Made by a program: the position numbers and the translations under genes. Positions 16,991-25,175 of a DNA stretch of 64,000 bases are shown piece after piece; position 1 is the stretch's first letter, and every line of letters starts with the position of its first letter. The notes below the pieces were generated by a model. The model made no database searches, was not told the origin of the DNA, and saw only the letters and a list, made by a program, of their open reading frames with translations. The stretch is from Pseudarthrobacter cellobiosi (GTDB lineage Bacteria; Actinomycetota; Actinomycetes; Actinomycetales; Micrococcaceae): NCBI RefSeq assembly GCF_023913755.1, contig NZ_JAMXBJ010000039.1, forward strand, positions 46,316-110,315, written 5' to 3'.

Positions 16991-17830
16991 CTAGACCTTG
17001 GCGCCGCTGAGCAGTTCGTCGAGCCGCTCGTAGCCCTCGGTCATGCCGCCTTCCATGCCGGACTGCGCCATGCCGTCGTGGGCCTCCTGCGTGGGGTAGA
17101 CGGAGTGGCCCCGGACGCGGGATCGGCCTTCGCCGAGATCCTCGAAGGTGAGGAACTCGATGCTGACCACGTCGGGGTAGCCGTCGAATTCGAAGGTCTG
17201 GATGGCGAATTCGTTCTCGCGGACGGTGTGATAGACGCCGCTGAATTCGTAGGCGACGCCGTCTGGCCCCGTGTGTACGTAGCTGTAGCTGCCGCCGGTC
17301 CGGAAATCGAAGTGGTTGAGTTCCATCTTCATGCCACGCGGGCCGAGCCACTGGACGATGAGGTCCGGGTCCTTGTGAGCGCGGAAGACGTCCGCCACCG
17401 GGAAGTCGAACTCCCGCTCGAAGTCGATGAAGGGGAGTCCTTCAGGAATGGTGAGATTCAGCGGATTGCTCATGATGATTTCCTTTAGGTGGTTGCCGCC
17501 GGTTGCGGCATTGGATCTGAGCACGGCATCCAGGCTGCGGAACTGCTCTTCGCGGACCAGCCGGTACTGGTCGATCCACGCTGTGAGAGCCTCCGGCCGT
17601 GCGGGATCCAGGTGGACGGGCCGGCGCTGGGCTTCCCAGCTGCGGGTGACGAGCCCCGCCTGCTCAAGGACCTGGATGTGCTTCGAGACCGTCTGTTTGG
17701 TGATCGCGAAGGGTTCCGCCAATTCGTTAACTGTGGCCTGCCCGCGGCTGAGCCGGGCGATGATCCGCCGCCGCACGGGGTCGGCCAGGGCCATAAAGGC
17801 CGAGTCCAGGGTGCCCTCGTCGGGGTTCAT
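16991..17830 (-). CDS. ArsR-family regulator fused in frame to an SRPBCC (AHSA1) domain
   Basis: The 279-residue frame joins two proteins that are usually separate. Residues 1-115 are an ArsR winged helix (FMALADPVRRRIIARL, then NELAEPFAITKQTVSKHIQVLEQAGLV). Residues 120-279 are an AHSA1/START-like ligand-binding domain (FEREFDFPVADVFRAHKDPDLIVQWLGP). The linker is read without a stop, and Met120 (ATG 17473) has its own AAGGA ribosome binding site 7 nt upstream. A free SRPBCC product is therefore likely besides, or instead of, the fusion. Known ArsR-SRPBCC pairs often act with an induced partner gene; the ligand is unknown. No metal-binding Cys motif is seen in the ArsR part. Confidence 0.82.
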   Translation of the reverse strand: MNPDEGTLDSAFMALADPVRRRIIARLSRGQATVNELAEPFAITKQTVSKHIQVLEQAGLVTRSWEAQRRPVHLDPARPEALTAWIDQYRLVREEQFRSLDAVLRSNAATGGNHLKEIIMSNPLNLTIPEGLPFIDFEREFDFPVADVFRAHKDPDLIVQWLGPRGMKMELNHFDFRTGGSYSYVHTGPDGVAYEFSGVYHTVRENEFAIQTFEFDGYPDVVSIEFLTFEDLGEGRSRVRGHSVYPTQEAHDGMAQSGMEGGMTEGYERLDELLSGAKV

Positions 17831-17857
17831 CGTGCTGCAGGCCTTTCTTGATCGGTT

Positions 17858-17873
17858 AATAAACGAATTTATT
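17858..17873. promoter_or_regulatory. Candidate ArsR operator
   Basis: AATAAA-CGAA-TTTATT, a perfect 6-bp inverted repeat in an unusually A/T-rich patch, lies 28-43 nt upstream of the ArsR-SRPBCC start. ArsR-family operators are often A/T-rich imperfect palindromes of this kind. A wider TTGATC/GATCAA pair (17848-17853, 17874-17879) flanks it off-centre. Confidence 0.5.
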
Positions 17874-17944
17874 GATCAACTATCTGGTTGTTTAACCACA
17901 CTCCCGGCCCTGCCTGCGGGGAAGGGGTGTTTTGGGGATTGTCC

Positions 17945-17986
17945 TTGCAGGCTATCTCGAAAGTTTGTTAGTATGTCAGGACAAAC
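17945..17986 (+). promoter_or_regulatory. Tautomerase promoter with IolR-type operator (site 1)
   Basis: TTGCAG (17945-17950), an 18-nt spacer and TAGTAT (17969-17974) form a promoter. ATGTCAGGACAAAC (17973-17986) overlaps its -10 and start region. The motif core on the other strand, TGTCCTGACA, fits the corynebacterial IolR consensus that I recall as KGWCHTRACA. It is also inside an inverted repeat AAGTTTGT...ACAAACTT. Confidence 0.6.
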
Positions 17987-18003
17987 TTCAGGGAGATGAA
18001 AAA

Positions 18004-18408
18004 ATGCCGCTGGTACGAATCGATGTTAATCAAGGGCGCACTGCTGAACAGTTGCAGCGCCTGAGCACGGGAATCCACGATGCCATCCTCGCGGAGTATG
18101 CCATCCCGGAGCGCGATTACTTCCACGTGCTCACGGAGCATCCGCAGGGCCAGATTGTCGCCCAGGATGCGGGACTCGGCTTCGAGCGCACCCCCGATGT
18201 GGTGATGATCCAGATCTTTACCCAAAGCGGCCGGAGCCAGGCGGCCAAGCAATCGCTGTTTGCGGCGATCGCCGACCGACTGGCGGAACTTGATGTTGCC
18301 GGTGAGGACGTGTTTATCGGATATGTGGAGAATGCCGCCGGTGACTGGTCGTTCGGCTTCGGGCGGGCGCAGTACGTCACGGGTGAACTGGCGGTCCCCC
18401 GGAAGTGA
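18004..18408 (+). CDS. 4-oxalocrotonate tautomerase family protein
   Basis: This 134-residue protein starts Met-Pro, and Pro2 would become the catalytic N-terminal proline after Met removal (PLVRIDVNQGRTAEQLQRLS). It is longer than a 62-residue 4-OT subunit and fits the double-length tautomerase class. ATG 18004 has a GGGAGATGA ribosome binding site. An IolR-type operator covers its promoter, and it lies 154 nt ahead of the iol operon. A role in isomerising a keto/enol intermediate of polyol breakdown is possible but is not shown by the sequence. Confidence 0.82.
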   Translation: MPLVRIDVNQGRTAEQLQRLSTGIHDAILAEYAIPERDYFHVLTEHPQGQIVAQDAGLGFERTPDVVMIQIFTQSGRSQAAKQSLFAAIADRLAELDVAGEDVFIGYVENAAGDWSFGFGRAQYVTGELAVPRK

Positions 18409-18449
18409 TCCCGAGGGCGTGAATTCAGCGCGTTGTGCAGGTTGTAAAT

Positions 18450-18494
18450 ATGTCAGTACAAACCTTTGACAGGACAATGATTCTAGGGCAAGGT
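18450..18494 (+). promoter_or_regulatory. iolC operon promoter with IolR-type operator (site 2)
   Basis: ATGTCAGTACAAAC (18450-18463) is followed 2 nt later by TTGACA (-35, 18466-18471), a 17-nt spacer and CAAGGT (-10, 18489-18494). The distance from the operator start to the -35 is 16 nt, exactly as upstream of the sugar ABC transporter. The 20-nt stretch TTGTAAATATGTCAGTACAA matches site 1 at 17 of 20 positions. Confidence 0.65.
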
Positions 18495-18562
18495 AGTGGT
18501 TGTGGCCCCGCTCACGGGGGCCCGGCCAGGAACCCGAGCTCTAGCTCTTGCAGTACAGGGGT

Positions 18563-19630
18563 ATGGAGCTCAAACCAGAAAGGTCCGCGATTACCGTGAC
18601 CCACGAACTGCTCACGATCGGGCGCATCAGCGTTGATATCTACCCGAACGACATCGGGGTGGATCTGGAGGACGTGACGTCCTTCGGAAAGTACCTCGGA
18701 GGTTCCCCGTCCAATGTGGCCGTGGCCGCGGCGCGGCATGGCCGCAACGCAGGCGTCATCACGCGCACCGGCGACGACGCCTTCGGAAAATACCTCCACC
18801 GTGAACTGCGCAAGTTCAACGTGGACGATACATTCGTTACGCCGGTGAAGGAATGGCCCACCGCGGTGACGTTCTGCGCCATTATGCCGCCGGATGATTT
18901 TCCGCTCTACTTTTATGGGCGTTTCCCCACGGCGCCTGACCTGCAGATCAAGGCCGCGGAGCTGGACCTGGTAGCCATCCGCGAGGCCGGGATCTTCTGG
19001 TCGACGGTGACTGGTTTGTGCCAGGAGCCCAGCCGCGAGGCCCACCTGGCCGCCCATGCTGCCCGTCCCCGGACCGGTCTCAAGGAAGGCCAGTACACCA
19101 TCCTGGACCTGGACTACCGGCCCATGTTCTGGGCTTCCGAAGAGGAAGCCCGGGCCGAGGTTGCAAAGATCCTGCCGCACGTCACGGTGGCTATCGGCAA
19201 CGACAAGGAATGCGCCGTTGCCGTGGGCGAAGGAACCCCTGACGAACAGGCCGACCGGCTGCTGGCCGCCGGCGTCGAGATCGCCGTCGTCAAGCTTGGG
19301 CCGGAAGGTGTGATGGCAAAGACCCGCACCGAACGCGTTGTCTCCGCGCCGGTCCCGGTGGAAACCCTCAACGGCCTTGGTGCCGGCGACTCGTTTGGTG
19401 GAGCCTTCTGCCACGGACTGCTGTCCGGCTGGCCGCTTGCCCAGGTCCTCGATTACGCCAACGCCGCGGGCGCCATTGTGGCCTCCCGTCTTTCCTGCGC
19501 CGACGCCATGCCGACGCCGGAGGAAGTCACCTCGCTGCTGGCCGAACGCGGCCGCCTGGTACCCGCCCTGGCCGGTGCCGCCGCCTCACGCCCGTCCCAC
19601 ACCACAGTTTCCGAAGGAGCAGCGTCTTGA
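18563..19630 (+). CDS. iolC: 5-dehydro-2-deoxygluconokinase
   Basis: This 355-residue PfkB-family kinase phosphorylates 2-deoxy-5-keto-D-gluconate in inositol catabolism. Motifs are LLTIGRISVDIYPN, GGSPSNVA (46-53) and GAGDSFGGAF (273-282, base Asp276), plus a C-terminal tail of about 35 residues. The PSN pattern and the YFYGRFPTAPD loop match IolC rather than ribokinase. ATG 18563 is preferred over TTG 18548. The downstream gene starts with TTG inside its stop codon, so the two are coupled. First gene of the iol operon. Confidence 0.93.
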   Translation: MELKPERSAITVTHELLTIGRISVDIYPNDIGVDLEDVTSFGKYLGGSPSNVAVAAARHGRNAGVITRTGDDAFGKYLHRELRKFNVDDTFVTPVKEWPTAVTFCAIMPPDDFPLYFYGRFPTAPDLQIKAAELDLVAIREAGIFWSTVTGLCQEPSREAHLAAHAARPRTGLKEGQYTILDLDYRPMFWASEEEARAEVAKILPHVTVAIGNDKECAVAVGEGTPDEQADRLLAAGVEIAVVKLGPEGVMAKTRTERVVSAPVPVETLNGLGAGDSFGGAFCHGLLSGWPLAQVLDYANAAGAIVASRLSCADAMPTPEEVTSLLAERGRLVPALAGAAASRPSHTTVSEGAAS

Positions 19631-20550
19631 GCGCCAACGATGATCCCCGCCGCTACCAGCACCTGAGCGCCCTCCGGCTCGAAGACCCCGACGCCGTTGC
19701 CCGCGCGGCAGCCACCCGCCGGCGCCATCCGGGGCTGAAGTACGGTGTGCAGAACTTCATCGTTGCCGCCGACCACCCCGCCCGCGGAGCCCTCTCCGTG
19801 GGGAACGATCCGGTGGCCATGGCGGACCGCCGCGATTTGTTGGACCGCCTGCAGATCGCCCTGGCGAATCCCGCCGTCGACGGTGTCCTCGCGTCCCCGG
19901 ACATCATGGACGACCTGCTCCTGCTGGGGGCGCTCGAAGGCAAGCTGGTCTTCGGCTCGATGAACCGCGGTGGCCTGGCCGGGCTCGTCAACGAAATCGA
20001 TGACCGCTTCACCGGCCACACGGCCGCAGCCTTGGAAGCCCTGGGCGCCGACGGCGGCAAGATGCTGACCCGCATCTGCCTCGGCGACCCGGACACCGCC
20101 TCCGCCCTGGAAGCCACGGCTCGGGCCGTCGACTCCCTCGCCGCACGCAAGCTGATCGCCATGGTGGAACCGTTCCTCTCGATCTGGCAGAACGGCAAGG
20201 TCCGCAACGACCTCAGCCCGGACGGGGTCATCAAGTCCATCGCGATCGCCCAGGGCCTGGGCTCCACGAGCGCCTACACCTGGATGAAGCTGCCCGTAGT
20301 GGCCGAGATGGAACGCGTCATGGCGGCCACCACGTTGCCCACCGTGCTCCTCGGCGGGGACCCGGAAGGCACCCAGGACGAGGTCTTCGCCAGCTGGCAG
20401 GCCGCCCTGGCCCTGCCCGGCGTCCAGGGCCTCACCGTGGGGCGGACGTTGCTGTACCCGGCCGACGGCGATGTGGCAGGCGCCGTCGCCACCGCCGCCT
20501 CGCTGCTCAAGTCGCCGGTGCTGCAGTCATCAGCGAAAGTATCGGAGTAA
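19627..20550 (+). CDS. Cgl0158-family (beta/alpha)8 aldolase, predicted DKG-phosphate aldolase
   Basis: This 307-residue TIM-barrel protein belongs, by recall, to the Cgl0158 family found in actinobacterial inositol clusters. It has no similarity to the class II aldolase IolJ that I can see. Visible strands and loops include YGVQNFIVAADHPARG, GVLASPDIMDDLLLLGAL, and KLIAMVEPFLS, whose acidic residue near an invariant Lys fits a class I (Schiff base) mechanism. Its place directly after iolC suggests that it splits 2-deoxy-5-keto-gluconate-6-phosphate into dihydroxyacetone phosphate and malonate semialdehyde. Starts with TTG overlapping the iolC stop by 4 nt. Confidence 0.8.
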   Translation: MSANDDPRRYQHLSALRLEDPDAVARAAATRRRHPGLKYGVQNFIVAADHPARGALSVGNDPVAMADRRDLLDRLQIALANPAVDGVLASPDIMDDLLLLGALEGKLVFGSMNRGGLAGLVNEIDDRFTGHTAAALEALGADGGKMLTRICLGDPDTASALEATARAVDSLAARKLIAMVEPFLSIWQNGKVRNDLSPDGVIKSIAIAQGLGSTSAYTWMKLPVVAEMERVMAATTLPTVLLGGDPEGTQDEVFASWQAALALPGVQGLTVGRTLLYPADGDVAGAVATAASLLKSPVLQSSAKVSE

Positions 20551-20557
20551 CGTCTCA

Positions 20558-22513
20558 ATGAGTACAGGAACAGCAACACGCAGAATGACAGTCGCCCAGG
20601 CCGTCGTCGAGTACCTTTCCCGGCAGTACACGGTCGATTCCATCGGGGGCGCTGAGTACCGGGAACGGCTGATTCCGGGGACGTTCGGCATCTTCGGCCA
20701 CGGCAACGTTGCCGGCGTCGGCCAGGCGTTGAAGCAGTACCAGCAGCTCGATCCGAGCATCATGCCGTATTACCAGGGCCGCAACGAGCAGGCCCAGGTG
20801 CACCAGGCCGTCGGCTACGCACGCCACACCCGGCGCCGCCAGACGTTCGCGATCAGCACCTCCATCGGTCCGGGTTCCTCGAACCTCCTCACCGGCGCCG
20901 CGCTGGCCACCACCAACCGCCTGCCGGTGCTGCTGCTGCCGAGTGACACTTTCGCCACCCGCGCCGCGGACCCGGTCCTGCAGCAGCTGGAGCAGCCCTA
21001 CGCCTACGACATCACGGTCAACGACGCCTTCCGCCCGCTGTCCAAGTTCTTCGACCGGGTCGCCCGCCCGGAACAGCTGTTCTCGGCCTTCCACCACGGC
21101 CTGCGCGTCCTGACGGATCCGGCCGAGACCGGTGCCGTGACCATCTCGCTGCCGCAGGACGTCCAGGCCGAGGCCTTCGACGTGCCTGAGGAGTTCCTGG
21201 CCGAACGCGAGTGGCGCATCCGCCGCCCCGAGGCCGAAGACGAGGACATCCGCCGCGCCGCTGAGGCCATCCGTGCCGCGAAGCGCCCGCTGATCATCGC
21301 CGGCGGCGGCGTCCTCTACGCCTACGCCAACGAGGAGCTGGCGACGTTCGCCGAGCTGACGGGCATCCCGGTGGGCAACACCCAGGCCGGCGTCGGCGTC
21401 CTGCCGTGGGACCACAAGTTCTCGCTCGGGGCCATCGGTTCCACCGGCACGACGGCGGCCAACGCCATCGCTGCCGAGGCGGACCTGATCATCGGCATCG
21501 GTACGCGCTATGAGGACTTCACCACTGCCTCGCGGACCGCGTTCCAGAACCCCGACGTAAAGTTCATCAACATCAACGTCGCCGCCATCGACGCGTACAA
21601 GCATGGCACTTCGCTGCCGATCGTGGCGGACGCCCGCAAGGCACTGGTCAAGCTGAACCAGGCCTTGGGCGGCTACCGTATCGGAGCGGACCTCGAAGCG
21701 ACGATCGCCGCGGAGAAGAAGCGCTGGGACGCCACGGTGGACGAAGCCTTCGATACCCGCTTCACCCCGCTGCCGGCCCAGAACGAGATCATCGGCGCCA
21801 CGTCCCGGGCCATGGACGCGGCGGACGTCGTCATCTGCGCCGCAGGCTCCCTGCCCGGTGACCTGCACAAGATGTGGCGCGTCCGGGACCCCTTCGGATA
21901 CCACGTGGAATACGCGTACTCCTGCATGGGCTACGAAATCCCCGGCGGGCTAGGCGTCAAGCGTGCAGCGCTGGCAGAGGCCGCGCGCGGCGGGGCGCAG
22001 CGCGACGTTGTGGTCATGGTGGGGGACGGTTCCTACCTGATGATGCACACCGAACTGGTGACCGCCGTCGCCGAACGGATCAAGCTGATTGTGGTCCTGA
22101 TCCAGAACCACGGCTACGCCTCCATTGGATCCCTGTCCGAGATGCTGGGTTCGCAGCGGTTCGGCACCCAGTACCGGGCGCTGAACGAGGAGCAGCACAG
22201 CTTCGACGAAGGCGAGACCCTGCCGGTGGACCTGGCCCTGAACGCCGAAAGCCTCGGCGTGAAGGTGATCCGGATCGAACCGGGGGAGAAGGTCATTGCC
22301 GAACTCGAGCAGGCCATCCGGGACGCCAAGGCCGCGCCTGAACGCAGCGGGCCCATCCTGATCCACGTCGAATCCGATCCGCTGCTGGACGCGCCCAGCT
22401 CCGAGTCCTGGTGGGACGTTCCGGTCTCCCAGGTCTCGGACCTCGACTCCACGCAGCAGGCCTTCAAGACCTATACCGACCACAAGAACCGCCAGCGCAA
22501 ACTGCTCGGTTAG
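20558..22513 (+). CDS. iolD: 3D-(3,5/4)-trihydroxycyclohexane-1,2-dione hydrolase
   Basis: This 651-residue ThDP-dependent ring-opening hydrolase of inositol catabolism has the acetolactate-synthase-like three-domain layout. The N-terminal part has GIFGHGNVAGVGQAL, YYQGRNEQAQVHQA and STSIGPGSSNLLTGAA. The C-terminal part has the ThDP/Mg motif starting GDGSYLMMHTE (489-499) and ending QNHGYASIG. Length matches IolD (about 640). ATG 20558 lies 7 nt after the previous stop. mmsA follows after 29 nt. Confidence 0.95.
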   Translation: MSTGTATRRMTVAQAVVEYLSRQYTVDSIGGAEYRERLIPGTFGIFGHGNVAGVGQALKQYQQLDPSIMPYYQGRNEQAQVHQAVGYARHTRRRQTFAISTSIGPGSSNLLTGAALATTNRLPVLLLPSDTFATRAADPVLQQLEQPYAYDITVNDAFRPLSKFFDRVARPEQLFSAFHHGLRVLTDPAETGAVTISLPQDVQAEAFDVPEEFLAEREWRIRRPEAEDEDIRRAAEAIRAAKRPLIIAGGGVLYAYANEELATFAELTGIPVGNTQAGVGVLPWDHKFSLGAIGSTGTTAANAIAAEADLIIGIGTRYEDFTTASRTAFQNPDVKFININVAAIDAYKHGTSLPIVADARKALVKLNQALGGYRIGADLEATIAAEKKRWDATVDEAFDTRFTPLPAQNEIIGATSRAMDAADVVICAAGSLPGDLHKMWRVRDPFGYHVEYAYSCMGYEIPGGLGVKRAALAEAARGGAQRDVVVMVGDGSYLMMHTELVTAVAERIKLIVVLIQNHGYASIGSLSEMLGSQRFGTQYRALNEEQHSFDEGETLPVDLALNAESLGVKVIRIEPGEKVIAELEQAIRDAKAAPERSGPILIHVESDPLLDAPSSESWWDVPVSQVSDLDSTQQAFKTYTDHKNRQRKLLG

Positions 22514-22542
22514 ACCCCACAGACCAAAGGAAGTCCAACACC

Positions 22543-24180
22543 ATGTCAACGACGACCGTCACCACCACCATCAACCACTTCATCAACGGGGCAGAGACCG
22601 CCGGCGTTGGCACCCGCACCCAGCCGGTCTACAACCCGGCCACGGGCGCCGTCTCCGGCGAGCTGCGGCTGGCCAACCGGGCGGACCTCGATGCCACTGT
22701 TGCCGCTGCCCGTGCCGCCGCCGACTCCTGGGGTGACATCTCCCTGGCCAAGCGCACCGCAGTGCTCTTCAAGTTCCGCGAGCTCGTCGCGTCCCATGTT
22801 GGCGAGCTCGCCGAGCTGATCACCGCCGAGCACGGCAAGGTCCTCTCCGACGCCAAGGGCGAGATCGGCCGCGGCCTGGAGGTCATCGAGTTCGCCTGCG
22901 GCATTCCGCAACTGCTCAAGGGCGACTACTCCGACCAGGTCTCCACCGGCATCGACGTCTTCTCGTTCCGCGAGCCCCTGGGCGTCGTCGCCGGCATCAC
23001 CCCGTTCAACTTCCCGGTCATGGTGCCGCTGTGGATGGCGCCGATGGCCATCGCCACCGGCAATGCCTTCATCCTCAAGCCCTCCGAGCGGGACCCCTCC
23101 GCGTCGATGCTACTGGCCAAGCTGTGGAAGCAGGCAGGCCTGCCCGACGGCGTCTTCCAGGTCCTGCACGGCGACAAGGAAACCGTCGAGGGTCTCCTGA
23201 CCCACCCTGACGTGGATGGCATCTCCTTCGTGGGTTCCACCCCGATCGCCCAGTACGTCCACGAGACCGCCACCAAGCACGGCAAGCGCGTCCAGGCCCT
23301 GGGCGGCGCGAAGAACCACGCCATCATCATGCCCGACGCCGACCTGGACAACGCGGCAGACCACCTCGCCGCCGCAGCGTTCGGCTCCGCCGGGGAGCGC
23401 TGCATGGCCATCTCCGTGGCCGTCGCCGTCGGTGACGCCGCAGACCTGATCGTGAAAAAGGTCGAGGAGCGCGCGCTCGCCGTCAAGGTCAACAACGGCA
23501 CCGCTCCCGACGCCGAAATGGGCCCGGTCATCACCCCGGCCTCCAAGGAACGCATCGTCCGGATCGTCACCGAAGCCGAAGCTGCGGGAGCGGCGATGGT
23601 GGTGGACGGCCGCGACCTGGTGGTCCCCGGCCACAAGGAAGGCTTCTGGGTCGGCCCCACCGTCCTGGACCACGTCAAGACCGAAATGACCGCCTACACG
23701 GAGGAAATCTTCGGACCGGTCCTCGTCGTGGTCCGGGTGGAGGACCTGGACGCAGGCATCGCCCTGATCAACGCCAACCCCTACGGCAACGGCACCGCCA
23801 TCTTCACCTCCTCCGGCGCCAACGCCCGCAAATTCCAGCGCTCCGTCACCGTCGGCATGATCGGCATCAACGTGCCCCTGCCCGTACCGGTCGCCTACCA
23901 CTCCTTCGGCGGCTGGAAAGCCTCACTCTTCGGCGACAAGCACATCTACGGCCCCGAAGGCGTCTCCTTCTACACCCGCGGCAAAGTCATCACGTCACGC
24001 TGGCCTGAAGCCAGCCACGCCTCCGGCGCCTCCTACAACTTTCCCTCCCACGCCGACGACAGCCACCAAGTCCGGCACGATGGAATCGCGGAGGGACTCC
24101 CTGACGAGCTGGCCGTAGGAGAGGACGCCGTCCCTGGACGGGCCGACGATGCTTCCGAAGGGCGCGGACGGCGGGACTGA
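22543..24180 (+). CDS. mmsA: CoA-acylating (methyl)malonate-semialdehyde dehydrogenase
   Basis: This 545-residue aldehyde dehydrogenase converts malonate semialdehyde (or methylmalonate semialdehyde) with CoA and NAD+ to acetyl-CoA (or propionyl-CoA) and CO2, the last step of inositol catabolism (IolA role). Motifs are GITPFNFPVMVPLWM, the nucleotide loop SFVGSTPIAQYV and catalytic Cys287 in GSAGERCMAIS. The protein runs about 45 residues past the usual end (SGASYNFPS): the last part is Asp/Glu/Arg-rich, has no recognised domain, and its frame overlaps the iolE leader. ATG 22543 has an AAAGGAAG ribosome binding site. Confidence 0.94.
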   Translation: MSTTTVTTTINHFINGAETAGVGTRTQPVYNPATGAVSGELRLANRADLDATVAAARAAADSWGDISLAKRTAVLFKFRELVASHVGELAELITAEHGKVLSDAKGEIGRGLEVIEFACGIPQLLKGDYSDQVSTGIDVFSFREPLGVVAGITPFNFPVMVPLWMAPMAIATGNAFILKPSERDPSASMLLAKLWKQAGLPDGVFQVLHGDKETVEGLLTHPDVDGISFVGSTPIAQYVHETATKHGKRVQALGGAKNHAIIMPDADLDNAADHLAAAAFGSAGERCMAISVAVAVGDAADLIVKKVEERALAVKVNNGTAPDAEMGPVITPASKERIVRIVTEAEAAGAAMVVDGRDLVVPGHKEGFWVGPTVLDHVKTEMTAYTEEIFGPVLVVVRVEDLDAGIALINANPYGNGTAIFTSSGANARKFQRSVTVGMIGINVPLPVPVAYHSFGGWKASLFGDKHIYGPEGVSFYTRGKVITSRWPEASHASGASYNFPSHADDSHQVRHDGIAEGLPDELAVGEDAVPGRADDASEGRGRRD

Positions 24181-24229
24181 CCCACGCCCGACCCTACCGG
24201 CCCGACAACACAGAAAAGACAACGCTGTC

Positions 24230-25147
24230 ATGACAGACAAAGAGAACAAACTCATCATCGGCACCGCGCCGGACTCCTGGGGCGTCTGGTTCGCCGACGA
24301 CCCCAAGCAGACCCCGTGGGAACGGTTCCTCGACGAAGTGGCCGAATCCGGCTACAAGTGGATCGAACTGGGCCCCTACGGCTACCTGCCGAACGATCCC
24401 ACGCGGCTGGCCGAGGAGCTCAAGGCCCGCGATCTGAAGGTCACCGCAGGGACGGTCTTCACGGCATTCCACCGCGGCGCCAAGCAATATGACGAAGCCT
24501 GGGAGCCGGCCCGCAAGGTGGCCGAACTGACGGCAGCCATGGGCGGCGAGCACATTGTGGTCATTCCCGCCATGTGGCGCGACGATGTCACCGGTGAGGC
24601 AGTGGAGAACGGCGAGCTCTCACAGGAACAGTGGGCTGACCTCTTCGCCGGCCACAACCGCATGGGCAAAGTCCTGCTGGAGGACTTCGGCCTGAAGCAG
24701 CAGTTCCACTCACACGCCGATTCGCACGTTGGCGCGCAGCAGGACATCGAGACCCTGCTGGCCTCAACGGACCCCGAATACCTGAATCTGTGCCTGGACA
24801 GCGGCCACGCCGAGTACTGCGGAGCGTCCAGCCTTGAGCTGATCAAGAACTACCCGGACCGCATCGGCTACCTGCACCTGAAGCAGATCAACCCGGACAT
24901 CCTCAAGAAGGTCAATGCGGAAAACATGACGTGGGCCGCTGCCAACCTGGCCGGCGTCATGACCGAACCGCCCAACGGTCTTCCGGACCTGCGTGCGGTC
25001 ATCGAGGCGGTCGAAGGACTCAACCGTCCGATCTTCGGCATCGTGGAACAGGACATGTACCCAGTGGCCTTCGACGTCCCGATGCCCATTGCCAAGCGCA
25101 CCCGCAACTACCTGCTCTCGTGCGGCTCCCGCACCAGGGTCAGCTAG
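24230..25147 (+). CDS. iolE: IolE-like inosose dehydratase (TIM barrel)
   Basis: This 305-residue sugar-isomerase/epimerase-fold protein probably dehydrates 2-keto-myo-inositol to the trihydroxycyclohexane-dione. IolE signatures are GTAPDSWGVWFADDPKQTPW, YKWIELGPYGYLP, HSHADSHVG and LCLDSGHAEYCG (metal-binding His/Asp/Glu). ATG 24230 is preferred over an upstream start inside the mmsA tail. It lies 49 nt after mmsA and 28 nt before iolG. Confidence 0.9.
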   Translation: MTDKENKLIIGTAPDSWGVWFADDPKQTPWERFLDEVAESGYKWIELGPYGYLPNDPTRLAEELKARDLKVTAGTVFTAFHRGAKQYDEAWEPARKVAELTAAMGGEHIVVIPAMWRDDVTGEAVENGELSQEQWADLFAGHNRMGKVLLEDFGLKQQFHSHADSHVGAQQDIETLLASTDPEYLNLCLDSGHAEYCGASSLELIKNYPDRIGYLHLKQINPDILKKVNAENMTWAAANLAGVMTEPPNGLPDLRAVIEAVEGLNRPIFGIVEQDMYPVAFDVPMPIAKRTRNYLLSCGSRTRVS

Positions 25148-25175
25148 TACCCCCTGATACCTAAAGGACAGAACA

